Origin: Choanephora cucurbitarum
Taxonomy: Eukaryota > Mucoromycota > Mucoromycetes > Mucorales > Choanephoraceae
Length of the DNA stretch: 27,251 bases
Reading direction: 5' to 3'
NCBI GenBank assembly: GCA_025331435.1
Contig: JAIWNI010000193.1
Coordinates: 1 to 27,251, forward strand
Shown: one piece after another, positions 1 to 8,634 of the stretch
Position numbering within the stretch: position 1 is the stretch's first letter
Layout: every line of letters starts with the position of its first letter
The notes under the pieces: generated by a model
Told to the model about the DNA's origin: nothing
Seen by the model: only the letters and a program-made list of their open reading frames with translations
Database searches by the model: none
Position numbers and translations under genes: made by a program

Positions 1-354
1 GATCTATCCAATTGGCGGCCTATCTCATTAATAAACACTGACTGTAAAGTGTTTACTCGCCTCCTTAACTCCAGAGTTATGCAGGTATCTCTTCGACTCA
101 TTAATCGCTGTCAAGCTGGGTTTATGCATCATCGGTTTATTGGCGATCATGGCCTGACTTGTCGATTAGTGATGCACGATGCCACCCTTAGCCAATCTTC
201 TTCAGTTGGGATTATGTTGGACCAAAACAAGGCCTACGATCGTATTCACCCTTCTTATCTCCTCGGGGTGCTTCGCAAATTCGGCTTTGACGACAGCTTT
301 GTCCGTATCATTCGTAACCTCTTTTTCGGTACAAACATCTCGATCCTTATGAAT

Positions 355-363
355 GGCTTCCTC
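355..363 (+). repeat. Left copy of the 9-bp target-site duplication (GGCTTCCTC)
   Basis: It is an exact direct repeat of 1712-1720 at the outer edge of the TIRs. It encodes Gly-Phe-Leu in the LINE A frame on both sides of the insertion. Confidence 0.88.
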
Positions 364-646
364 GGATCTCTTGGGGTTCATGAACACCGGTTATATTTTG
401 AGCTAGTTGGATAGTAGAGAGCGTCGGGGTTCGAAATATACTAATTTCCTTTTATAGAAGTATGTAGTTGTCGAGAAAATTGAGTTTAAATATTTGCTGT
501 TGGTATGTATGTTATTATTTTAAGATACGAAAAATTTATGGCGAATAGCGCAATCGGTAGCGCGCATGCAAAGTACACCGAACGTCGCTGGTTCGAACCC
601 TGGCTGAACTTATCAATTTTTGCATTTTAGTAATTTTGTGTGTCCA
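364..646 (+). repeat. Left terminal inverted repeat of the MULE-type element
   Basis: This repeat is the same length as the right TIR (283 bp each) with no indel visible by eye. Mismatches are confined to the outermost 9 bp (GGATCTCTT versus GGTTAAATG read inward), after which GGGGTTCATGAACACCGG and the rest agree. Near identity of the arms suggests a recent insertion or arm homogenisation. Confidence 0.9.
546..621 (+). promoter_or_regulatory. tRNA-like Pol III unit in the left TIR (A box, B box, T5)
   Basis: TAGCGCAATCGG at 546-557 matches the Pol III A-box consensus TRGCNNARYNGG at every position. GGTTCGAACCC at 590-600 is a near-consensus B box, and five T at 617-621 lie where a Pol III terminator would be. 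The D-arm-like GCGC...GCGC can pair, but acceptor and anticodon stems cannot be drawn. This is therefore a degenerate tRNA-derived sequence, not a functional tRNA gene. Whether it is transcribed is unknown. Confidence 0.6.
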
Positions 647-1428
647 GGTACTTCGCTTTATATACTTTTTGAGAGCCTAATTTTGAGTCATCAATCATCG
701 TTTTTGTCACTGTAAATTAGTTTGATCAAATAGGTTCATTGAAGGTTAATTATAGATTTGTATGTATTGACTTACAAGCAATTTTAATTGCAGTCTTAAA
801 GTTAATTTTTTCTGGTCACCTTGAATTATATATCCACAAAGTGTATGGTCTTCTTATACTTCCATACTTTGTAATCTATCATAGAGATATTTAAGCCACA
901 TTAAGTACCTGTTTCTACGATAATAAAGTCAATTAGAAATCTATCTCAAATTTTCATCTTTCATGTGCCAATAGGTGTTAACATTATTAAAACAGTAGAG
1001 GATAATTTCTAAGTGAAATTAAAAGAACATCACTTTTTCAAAGCTTTGTGTTACACTGAACAGTAGGCTTCCATAAGTCAACTTAATATAATTTAGTCCG
1101 TTTGAATTGAAGTAACATCATAATTTTAAATTAATTAGATCCAAGTTGCATTCTACTTAGCTGTAATAGACATTCAAAGAGTATACCAGCTTGTACATGT
1201 CTTGCAGTTCTGTCATGACTTCATTTCAGCGGACGGATTTGTATAAATACTACTTATCGATACTATGTAACTAATCGAATAGTGCTTCAATTGATTTAAA
1301 TTCAAGCTTTTCCTAAGCGTATTGCGTGTTGATCAAATTCATACAAGTTAAATGATAGTGAAGTATGCTATGTTATGATCGGAAGTTAAACAAAAAGAGA
1401 AGGGGTTAAAAAAGGTAACAGGTCAATT
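647..1428. other. Interior of the MULE-type element, no coding content
   Basis: This is AT-rich sequence with frequent stops in all frames and no ORF of note. I see no transposase fragment, captured gene fragment or internal repeat. Confidence 0.7.
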
Positions 1429-1711
1429 TGGACACACAAAATTACTAAAATGCAAAAATTGATAAGTTCAGCCAGGGTTCGAACCAGCGACGTTCGGTGT
1501 ACTTTGCATGCGCGCTACCGATTGCGCTATTCGCCATAAATTTTTCGTATCTTAAAATAATAACATACATACCAACAGCAAATATTTAAACTCAATTTTC
1601 TCGACAACTACATACTTCTATAAAAGGAAATTAGTATATTTCGAACCCCGACGCTCTCTACTATCCAACTAGCTCAAAATATAACCGGTGTTCATGAACC
1701 CCCATTTAACC
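1429..1711 (-). repeat. Right terminal inverted repeat of the MULE-type element
   Basis: This is the reverse complement of 364-646; position x on the left maps to 2075-x on the right. It carries the same A-box, B-box and T-run unit in the opposite orientation, so both units point into the element. Confidence 0.9.
1454..1529 (-). promoter_or_regulatory. tRNA-like Pol III unit in the right TIR, mirror image
   Basis: The A box is the complement of 1518-1529, the B box the complement of 1475-1485, and the T-run the complement of 1454-1458. It reads leftward into the element, convergent with the left unit. Confidence 0.6.
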
Positions 1712-1720
1712 GGCTTCCTC
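1712..1720 (+). repeat. Right copy of the 9-bp target-site duplication (GGCTTCCTC)
   Basis: It matches 355-363 exactly, and the ORF2 frame resumes here. Confidence 0.88.
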
Positions 1721-3604
1721 TCTAGCCCGATTGCCCAAGGAAGAGGTCTACGCCAAGGGGACACTATTTCCCCAATTTTGTTCAACTTTGCGCTGGAACC
1801 TTTCTTGTTGTCGGTCCTTTACCATGATCATATTGGTGGCTATACCTTAGCTAGTAAACCTCGTTCGGCATCTTTGTGCTTACCTCCGCCGCCTCCTGTC
1901 AAACTGCTTGCCTACGCCGATGATGTACTTGTTTTCATCAATGATACAGCTGAACTCGATCACCTACAGACCTGCCTTACTCGGTACGGTCAGGCTTCAA
2001 ACTCTTTGGTCAATTACCATAAATCCGTCGTCTTTCCTCTATCCCGAATCCCGGTGCCCAACCTTCCTCTCCGATCATCGGTTCAAGAGAAGGGGCTTCG
2101 TTGGTATGATCACCGCTCCCCTGGTTTTCTTAGATACCTTGGTTACCCGATCTGGCTTGCGCCTCATCAGCAAACTTCCTACGTCGAAGGTATGATTCGC
2201 ACCATTAAAGCCTCCATTGCGATACACTCAGGTCGACAACTTTCTGTGTATGCGAGAGCATTGATAGCCAATTCCCTGATCCTGTCTAAACTCTGGCATG
2301 TCCTCAGGCTGACTCCTTTACCTGCTAACGTCTTAAATAAGATCAATTCGCTGACTTACCAGTTTGTTTCACACGGCTTCTTTCCCAAAATCCGTCGCTC
2401 CATTTTGCATCTTCCAAAGGCTAGCGGAGGCCTGGGCCTCTTGGACATTAGAGCTCAGCGTCTATCTCTCCAGCTTCGCTGTCTCTCCCCATTTTTACCA
2501 ACTGCTTCCTCAGTTCCAATGGCACCTTTTCTCTATCGTATGATGTGTTGGCTACTCCAAACCCTCTCCAATTCTCCTTCTGCTATGATTCCAATTCTCT
2601 TTTCCAGCTCCCGAAGTTCAGCTCTGACTGACACTGATAGCCCTTTCGCTGCAATTTTAGAGGCTGTCGATGTAATTCCTAAGAGCCCCTCTCATGAAGT
2701 CTTTCCAAACTTACCTACTTGCCTCACTCTCCCATTAAAGGATATTTGTGCTATTCCCGAGGCTTCATCCTTTGTCTTCAGTAGAACAATGCGTTCCTTT
2801 CGAGTGACTGACATCTTCATCACTGATTTGGCTACTAACCGCCTCCGATTCCGTTCCAGTCCTGAATGTCAATTCCCTCGTTTGCTGTCTCGTTTCAAGA
2901 AGGCAGTCGCTCAGGCAGACCTCATTTTACCTCCTTTCATTGCAGTGCGCATGCTTCATTCAATTTCAGTCACCACTCACAAGTCCTTGGATTTCTCTCC
3001 GTTTTCAGCTCTTCTTTCCTATCAAGCTGTTCCTCTCTCATGCTTAAATAAACGGGCTCTCAAGCAATTGTTCAAAGATGCGGTGGCATTACCAGTTCCC
3101 TCGTCACTACCCGCCATTCCGCCTTCTCGTTGGAGACTCTTCCTTTCTACCCCTATGGACGGTGCTACCCGTACCCTTTGGTATCGTCTAATTCACGATA
3201 AGATCTCAAGCAAGAACTCCCTCTACCGCCTTCTCCCTGACGTCATTGGGGATGATCGTTGCCATTACTGTTACAACACTGAGACTCCGTGCCATATGCT
3301 TTTCACATGCGGTATTAAAAGCCATGTCTGGTACCGTGCGTTTTCACGCTACATTGGCAGCCCGAACAGGGTCCTCCTATCTGTGCTTTTTGAAAACTTC
3401 CGCCTTCTTTCCTTTCCACTGTATACTATCAGCGACTACTCCATCAAACTCCATATATACCAATTGATGGGTGTATTTGTCTTCAGTATCTGGTCAGCTC
3501 ACTGGCGTGAACACTTCTCTGCGATCCCTTTCCTCTCTGATCGTGTTTTTTGTAACATTCTAAAGAAAGTACACTCTCTGAATCAAATAACTAGCCTAGA
3601 TTAG

Positions 3605-3720
3605 AATAATTTCCTGCTTTTTAAGACCCAGTCACTGCATAGCACACTGGCTTCTTTTATTTTGATGAGATTAAATTAATAAATTTTTTCATTCATCCAT
3701 AAAAAAAAAAAAAAAAAAAA
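3605..3720 (+). other. LINE A 3' UTR and poly(A) tail
   Basis: It holds TTAATAAATT, an AATAAA-type signal at about 3677-3683, then TTCATCCAT and an A-run at 3701-3720. Conservation of this tail in LINE B suggests it is the part recognised by the reverse transcriptase during target-primed reverse transcription (known for LINEs, inferred here). Confidence 0.8.
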
Positions 3721-3946
3721 TTATAATAAAAACTCAAATTTATAACAATTGTAAGGTGCAACTTGTGCTTCGCTACACCATTCAATTTAGGAGATGTGTT
3801 CAGAAGGTGCAAGTGGTGTTCAATTGGGTAATACCTGTATGGCTTACAGGCACCCCATTTGATGCACTACATTTAAACCCCACATCATCACACACAGTAA
3901 TTACCGGAGCTCCAATAAGGTCTGTTATACGGGTCATGAACAGTTC
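3721..3946. other. Host sequence between LINE A and LINE C, unidentified
   Basis: A plus-strand frame runs from about 3756 to the LINE C insertion but hits a TAG soon after the empty site is rejoined (near 5062). Minus-strand frames are also partly open. I recognise no family. It was contiguous with 5044 onward before LINE C inserted. Confidence 0.4.
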
Positions 3947-3960
3947 TATTAACTGGCTTG
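3947..3960 (+). repeat. LINE C target-site duplication, 5' copy
   Basis: TATTAACTGGCTTG is identical to 5030-5043 immediately after the A-run. Confidence 0.88.
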
Positions 3961-4908
3961 CCCTTGGTCTCTCACACTTCAGTCATAAACGCCATCTTCA
4001 AGGCATTTGATCACTTCGGTGTTAAACTTGACATCTCCAGTCTGGCTCTTGTTCTATTACTCAAACTGCCGCTTTTCCGCTTGTTCCAGTTTTTGCCGCA
4101 GGACCACTGGCTGCATCGACACACAACAATACTTGCAGACTCCTTTTTCATCATTGACCCCCAGCAGAATCGTCTCCGCTTGCGCGTCAAATCTGAATAT
4201 ACTGTCTTTCCCCGTCTGTGCTATACTCTGTACCTTGACATTCTTCGACGTCGAACAGTGCAACTGGCACCATGTCTTTGGGACTACATCGTCAAGGACC
4301 TGTATCCGGAGGACCTTGAACTTGACATTTACCCACTATATCGTCAGTTGACGTCTCTTTCTCTTTGGCATCAATTTTCTTCTAGGCGATATACTATGCA
4401 CAACTTTGCCGACGCTAGTGAGCGCAAGCTACCTCTTTCGGCCCGCCAGCTTCGATCTTTCTGGTCTTCTGCCATCCCTCTTCCAGCGCGTGACCTATGG
4501 TACAGACTGCTCTGCCGTAAGTTACCAACGGCGAAAGCTCTATCGCTCATAGGAAGAACTCCATCTGCAAACTGTCGACTGTGCTTTCGGCAAATAGACT
4601 CCGTACCCCACTTTGTAGTTCATTGCCCTTACAAATGGTCCATCTGGGTGGAGGTACTGGCATGCTGTCGTCCTTCAGTATACTTCTCACCTTCACAAGT
4701 ATTTCGAATGCTCAACTTGGAGGATGCTCACTCATTCGCCGTTTTAGATGCCTGTCTCCTTCAGGTACTAGCAATTACCCATTGGCGCATATGGACAGCC
4801 TATTGGCAACACATTATCCATTCTACACCGTTCGAACCTTTACGAATAATCAACGACATAATCAACCACTGCTCAATCGCCTCAAAGAATCACCCACTGC
4901 TCCTCTAA
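3961..4908 (+). CDS. LINE C ORF2 C-terminal fragment (post-RT region and zinc finger)
   Basis: The frame is open from the truncation point to the stop at 4906-4908, about 315 codons, and has no native start because the 5' part was never copied. It lacks all RT catalytic motifs. It retains the C-terminal region seen in LINEs A and B: the LWYRLL block followed by CRLC-x8-H-x4-C near 4576-4632 and a W-rich segment (WRIWTAYW) near the end. The equivalent block in the others is WYRLIH, C-x2-C-x7-H-x4-C. This zinc-binding module resembles the zf-RVT type found downstream of RT in LINEs. There is no disabling mutation in the retained part, so the insertion is probably young. It is non-functional as an enzyme. 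Confidence 0.85.
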   Translation, partial: PLVSHTSVINAIFKAFDHFGVKLDISSLALVLLLKLPLFRLFQFLPQDHWLHRHTTILADSFFIIDPQQNRLRLRVKSEYTVFPRLCYTLYLDILRRRTVQLAPCLWDYIVKDLYPEDLELDIYPLYRQLTSLSLWHQFSSRRYTMHNFADASERKLPLSARQLRSFWSSAIPLPARDLWYRLLCRKLPTAKALSLIGRTPSANCRLCFRQIDSVPHFVVHCPYKWSIWVEVLACCRPSVYFSPSQVFRMLNLEDAHSFAVLDACLLQVLAITHWRIWTAYWQHIIHSTPFEPLRIINDIINHCSIASKNHPLLL

Positions 4909-5029
4909 ATCATTCTATGATTGCCTAGATCCCCGAACTCGGTTAACCACGTCACACCCCTCCGCGATGTGTGTCTAAATATTTAACTCTTGCATTTAAA
5001 TAAACGAAAATTCATTTACAAAAAAAAAA
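3961..5029 (+). mobile_element. LINE C: 5'-truncated LINE copy
   Basis: About 1,069 bp lie between exact 14-bp direct repeats TATTAACTGGCTTG (3947-3960 and 5030-5043). The copy ends in a 3' A-run at about 5020-5029, preceded by TTCATTTAC. A 5'-truncated LINE fragment, a poly(A) tail and a short target duplication are the hallmark of target-primed reverse transcription. The tail and protein sequence differ from LINEs A and B, so this is a separate family. Confidence 0.88.
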
Positions 5030-5043
5030 TATTAACTGGCTTG
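5030..5043 (+). repeat. LINE C target-site duplication, 3' copy
   Basis: It is identical to 3947-3960 and sits directly after the poly(A) tail. Confidence 0.88.
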
Positions 5044-5447
5044 TGGCAGTCGAACGATCTTAGCAACATTGCTTTTTGATTCTTCGTTTTTGGCTCTCCT
5101 TCTGTCATATACTTTTGAAATCCCTGCAATGCATTGTTCACTTATTTTAAAAAAACGTCGGTCAAGTGGATTGACCTAAAGGAGTGAATATGTAACTGTC
5201 TGTAAGCTATTATTATGAAAAGAATGATTGCATCGTATATTCAACAGAAGAAAAAGCATGTATTTCAAGCCGGATGAATATTAAACGCTAATAGAAAGGG
5301 AAATGTATTCTATGCAATCAGCCTTTAAGATTTTAATTGTTTCATTGTTTATACGCTAGAGAACGGTATATCAACAATTATCATAAGTTTTTTTTTTATT
5401 CATGGTTTGATTTTCTTTTTTTTTTTAATTTGAGCGTACATCTTCTT
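5044..5447. other. Intergenic, possible minus-strand coding remnant
   Basis: On the minus strand a frame from about 5175 to 5044 is open and of protein-like composition (DRRFFKISEQCIAG... ending KIVRLPQAS then stop). It has no start codon and no recognised homology. From 5210 to 5447 there is only AT-rich sequence, with T-runs at 5390-5427. Confidence 0.35.
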
Positions 5448-6500
5448 TTATGGCATGATAAGGAACGATAGGAGACAAAGGAATGAAGTTTTTTGGTTGA
5501 GATGTACAGAAAAGGTGGAATATCTGTGAAAGGCGGTATAAAGTAGGAATAAGGGAAGTATAATTAGAGAAGGTATAAATGTCAAAGGAATGTAAGTGAA
5601 GGGTATAGGTAAAAATGAAGGGAAGTGCCGACGGAATAAAAAGTCATAATTAAACTGCTTTAAAGCTACTTTGCCTAAGCACATGCACTTGTGAAAATCA
5701 TGTGCTATGTCCTCAGCTGTTGCATCTGCAGGTTTAAGCTCCCCGAACAAATTGGTGTCACTATAGCTGCCAATAGTATCGTAATTGTCAACCCTGTAGT
5801 CAGGCCGACAATGCATAACATGGTGATCATTTTCAAATGCAAACTTATTAGAGCAGTGTGGAACAAGTGAGGGCAAGGGTTTAAGGACACCACGAAGTAA
5901 AGGATGGACGAAGGAGGACTGGATATGCATTTCGGATAAGTTTGGAATAGAGGGAGCGGTAATTTCGTTCACAAGGGTGATAAAGGAATGAACTAAGGAA
6001 TGAATGATAGGATCAGAGGATTTGTTGGCGATGGCAAGCGTATTAGAAGAGAGAAAAGGAGGGAGTCGTGGTCGGAAGCAAAGGAAGAGAAAGCAACGTC
6101 GAAATCAGCTAAGATAGCAGGAGGAACAGAGGGGATATTTTCAAATAAAGGAGTGGTAATGGAAGCATAGAGCTGGTTAGATTTTTCGGCGGGAAGGATT
6201 TCAAGGGGTTTCGGATTGAAAAAGAAGGATGACATTGGATAAGGAGAGGAGTTGTTGGTTAGTAAAGGATTGTACTTTGGTATTCTCGTAAGCCTCAGCT
6301 CTATACGCGGCTAAATCCTTATGTATCTCCACACCATTGATACTAGGAAAAAGAGGCAGTGATTCCAAGGGATAGTCATGTATTGATTTGATTTTGGAAT
6401 CAAAGACCTCGGGCCGTTTCTTTCTGCTAACTTTTGTGGAAGTTGCAGATTTTTCAATCGTTTTTTGATTGCGATGATGAAGGCTGATGGGTTACTTTCT
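5448..6500 (-). pseudogene. Broken PD-(D/E)XK-like family gene, paralogue of the gene at 24951-26445
   Basis: Reading leftward, protein-like segments occur in changing frames. They are a basic start (KVSRKKRPEVFDSK, no ATG, from about 6460), SINGVEIHKDLAAYR, then a shift near 6225 to NPKPLEILPAEKSNQLY. A second shift near 6050 leads to a frame carrying SEMHIQSSFVHPLLRG, RPDY (about 5795-5806) and NLFGELK (about 5731-5745). A further shift lies near 5640. The SEMH(I/V)Q.S(F/Y)VH and RPDY...NLFGE(L/C)K blocks match the intact gene at the right end of the window in order and spacing. PD...ExK is the catalytic signature of PD-(D/E)XK nucleases, and both D and E-x-K are kept even in this dead copy. 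At least three frameshifts make it a pseudogene. Nuclease function is inference from the motif. Confidence 0.65.
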
Positions 6501-7060
6501 TTTGTGTCTGTGGCTAATATAGGAGTTAGTCTCAAGCCATAGACAAGCATTATACTAACCTTTGGCTCCACGAAATAAGCCCATATGTAGTCTTTGACTT
6601 TATCGTATGGGACGTTATTCAAGTTTTTTTTCAGCTACCACTGACTTCCAAGCAATCGATACATCTTTCTTGATCGCGTTAACTGACTTGTAGTCAAGTG
6701 TAATTAACTGATCGCGTTTTTCCAACAGAAAGAGCATTAAGTGTGGCTCGTTTTCGCCGACATTATCAATACCAGTTACATGTTGAAACGATAAAGTCTA
6801 CTTGTACGTCTAGAATGACCTTCTCTTCCACAACTCAAGCAGATGTGTTGCAGAAAAAAAAATTTTCATGCATTTCCGCATTCAGGTCGCACAGATTCAG
6901 TCCGTATCCAGCAAAAGCTTAACGTGAATAGCCAGGTTCAGAGCATGCTGAGCATCTTCTACTTGAACCTGTAAACGACTTGGTTACAAGGAACGAATTT
7001 GCAAAGGCGGGAGGTTGTGCAAGAGCGACCAGGTTCGTTGCAAGAAGTACAGAAACAGTA
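6501..7060 (-). pseudogene. Decayed gene with three zinc-knuckle-like motifs
   Basis: On the minus strand three C-x2-C-x3-G-x... motifs follow one another in different frames: CTSCNEPGRSCTTSRLC from 7051, CSACSEPGYSR from about 6954, and CLSCGREGHSRRTSR from about 6841. The third is the best preserved (CxxCxxxGHxRxT). A frame from about 6783 to 6626 follows (GIDNVGENEPHLMLFLLEK...). It is then broken at an A8 run near 6625 and continues as NNVPYDKVKDYIWAYF to about 6480. Such tandem knuckles usually bind nucleic acid. It may be the upstream part of the same ancient gene as the PD-(D/E)XK remnant or a separate one; I cannot tell. Family not identified. Confidence 0.45.
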
Positions 7061-7443
7061 GATTTAGTGTTTGGTTTTTTTTAGCATTTAAAAAGTAATG
7101 AGTAGAAAGTTAAAAAGTGGTCAACAGTTAAGATTGAATGAATACGTAACGGTGTTCATTGTTACTTCATAACTGAGTGACTGTTTCTTTCAACTGATGG
7201 CTGTAGATTACTTTACTATAGTGTGCCAACGTATGCGCTTCATTCAGCTTCTTCTCATAGCAAGCGATGTCTCCCTAAGGCAACTCAGAATATGGTCATA
7301 TCAGCTTACAAACCAACAGTAATTACATAATCAGACACACCACCTGTAGTCTAATATCTTTCCTCGTCAAAGTAGAATGAAGCAATTAAAAAAGAAACTA
7401 GATGTACTAACATTACAGCCTTGTCACCACTAAACAACAACTG
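7061..7443. other. Intergenic, nothing recognised
   Basis: This is AT-rich sequence with stops in all frames and no repeat or motif that I can support. Confidence 0.5.
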
Positions 7444-8100
7444 TTGACTACAGTTCAGTCACTCGGCCTTTTGTGTCTGTATCATATTCTGCTGTTTCAA
7501 AAAAGGCCACAATCAACACTCGAAATAGCATGCCTTATCAGACCCTATGTCTGGATAGATAATAGAGATGAGCTGGTAGTAGGAAGGAACGAAAGACAAG
7601 CGATAAGCATTAATCCAAGAAAAAAAAAGATAAAATCAGACGAAGATAGCGAGGTGAGCAATGCTCCACTTGTAAAGGATATCATGGCCAGATTTTATGA
7701 TGAAGACAAGGCCATCCCTCCCAAGCTTGCTCTGAACGACTTGATTTCCATGTACAGCGAAAACCACCAACGCTTATGTAAATCATGTTGAGAAAAGCCA
7801 CATGTTTCTCATGTTGAGGTAGTTCTATGGATTCCAATCAAATCTGTTAAGTCTGCTATTGATGACGTTGAGAAAATGTTGAATGACGAAGCAAAAAGGA
7901 AGGTGAGCGCTCGACATAGGGTAGGCGCGTTGATTATTGGTCAAATAGCAAAGAAACATACCCTGAGTTTGATGATAGAGGAAGGGGCCACCAACAGCAT
8001 TAGAATAAAAGAAGAAGACAGAACGACATGGACTAGTCAGCGTAAAGTTACAATACGCACATATGCACACATACACACATTGCTATGTTTATATACATAG
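7444..8100 (+). pseudogene. Hypothetical coding frame broken by a single TGA
   Basis: The frame from 7444 stops at TGA 7789-7791 and then continues in the same frame to 8098-8100, so one nonsense codon separates two halves of about 115 and 102 codons. The first half has a basic/acidic linker (NPRKKKIKSDEDSE) and a helical stretch. The second half (KSVKSAIDDVEKMLNDEAKRK...GALIIGQIAKKH) is helical and basic, degrading to low-complexity after about 8040. CKSC lies right before the stop. There is no ATG at the start; the first codon is TTG after CTACAGTTCAG, which could be an intron acceptor. No family is recognised. It is probably a degraded or partly spliced gene. Confidence 0.35.
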
Positions 8101-8404
8101 TACTCGAGTAATAAAGACTGGCATCATATTTGCACTTTTCTTAAGTTTTATCCAGTGAGGTTGATATTCGGTTGATGTTTGGTTGATGACTTTCAAGACA
8201 TGTTCGGATGTCACTAAAGCAATTTGATGTAAAATGGTTGAATTAATGAGTGATATGAATTGTTGTTTGGATTGATTCTTGGAAGAACGAGTATAATCAT
8301 TTGCCCTTATACTAGGCAGTATGTAGTAGAAGGTAGAGTTGTGTGTGTGTGTGTGTGTGTGTTTTTCCAGTAAGTTATTTTATGTGATGCAAGCTGGCAT
8401 AACT
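8101..8404. other. Intergenic with a TG microsatellite
   Basis: AT-rich, with no coding signal. It contains the dinucleotide repeat at 8341-8362. Confidence 0.6.
8341..8362 (+). repeat. (GT)11 microsatellite
   Basis: There are eleven GT units in a row, followed by a T-run. Confidence 0.95.
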
Positions 8405-8617
8405 CTATGAAGAAGCAAATTTGCTAGTTGAGTACCCATAAAAGCTGCTGCTCTGAGTTAAAGGAAGTGACACTAATGAAAGACCTGTATGGCAACCGAC
8501 AAGATCAAGAGTATCCAATTCTGACAGAGTGTTTATAGTGGTATCAGAAGAACAAGTGAAATTTATCTGATACCTTTCATCAGCAGTTTTGTCATCAAGC
8601 TCATCCAGATTCATGTC
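8405..8617 (-). other. Minus-strand open frame into which LINE B inserted
   Basis: From 8614 (ATG) the minus strand encodes MNLDELDDKTADERYQINFT... to a TAG at 8405-8407, 69 codons, acidic and then Ser/Leu-rich. When LINE B and one duplication copy are removed, the frame extends upstream without a stop through LPQSRILQD and DPNSDQFFIF on the other side (13888-13920). A TAA is reached near 13942. So LINE B may have landed in the 3' coding part of a gene. The product is unrecognised, and it could be a chance frame. Confidence 0.3.
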
Positions 8618-8634
8618 TTGTAGGATGCGTGATT
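8618..8634 (-). repeat. LINE B target-site duplication, 3' copy
   Basis: It matches 13871-13887. The last two T are ambiguous with the poly(A) tail, so the true length is 15-17 bp. Confidence 0.9.

Larger units (their letters stand above)
364..1711. mobile_element. Mutator-like (MULE-type) non-autonomous element with 283-bp TIRs
   Basis: The element is 1,348 bp long and bounded by long terminal inverted repeats (364-646 and 1429-1711). It is flanked by a 9-bp direct duplication, GGCTTCCTC, at 355-363 and 1712-1720. Removing the element plus one duplication copy restores the LINE A reading frame through an NGFL motif also present in LINE B ORF2, which fixes the boundaries. Long TIRs with a 9-bp duplication are typical of Mutator superfamily elements, hence the call. 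The 782-bp interior has no credible ORF, so a transposase must act in trans. Superfamily assignment is inference because no transposase is present. Confidence 0.8.
1..3604 (+). pseudogene. LINE A ORF2 (reverse transcriptase), split by a transposon insertion
   Basis: ORF2 would copy the element RNA into DNA at a nicked target site. The frame is open from base 1 to 363 and again from 1712/1721 to the stop at 3602-3604. Visible RT motifs are NWRPISL at the left edge, QAGFM, LDQNKAYDRI (motif A, Asp codon at 220-222), GRGLRQGDTISPILF (motif B, after the insertion) and YADD at 1913-1924 (motif C). A C-terminal CHYC-x7-H-x4-C zinc-binding motif lies near 3260-3310. Both halves are in the same frame relative to the duplicated GGCTTCCTC, and I see no other stop or frameshift. 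The insertion between motifs A and B is thus the only visible lesion. Start codons assigned by frame scanning (GTG 49, GTG 1688) are meaningless here. Confidence 0.9.
1..3720 (+). mobile_element. LINE A: non-LTR retrotransposon, 5' part outside the window, interrupted by a Mutator-like element
   Basis: The open frame starts at the first base, so the 5' half (ORF1 and the endonuclease part of ORF2) lies off the left edge. What remains is reverse transcriptase, the C-terminal zinc-binding region, a short 3' UTR and a run of 20 A at 3701-3720. The last bases before the A-run, TTCATCCAT, and the upstream ATTTTGATGAG / TTAATAAA block recur at the 3' end of LINE B (8645-8690, minus strand). The two are therefore related families sharing a 3' tail. 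A 3' target duplication cannot be verified because the 5' end is not in the window. Confidence 0.9.

Noticed and set aside
376..383. TTCATGAA as an 8-bp target duplication of the inserted element
   Set aside because: It is a palindrome inside the inverted repeat. The 9-bp GGCTTCCTC further out restores the reading frame and the arms stay aligned to that point.
202..387. Minus-strand 61-aa ORF
   Set aside because: Antisense shadow of the LINE A RT frame.
541..612. A functional tRNA gene in the TIR
   Set aside because: A and B boxes are good, but no acceptor or anticodon stem can be formed.
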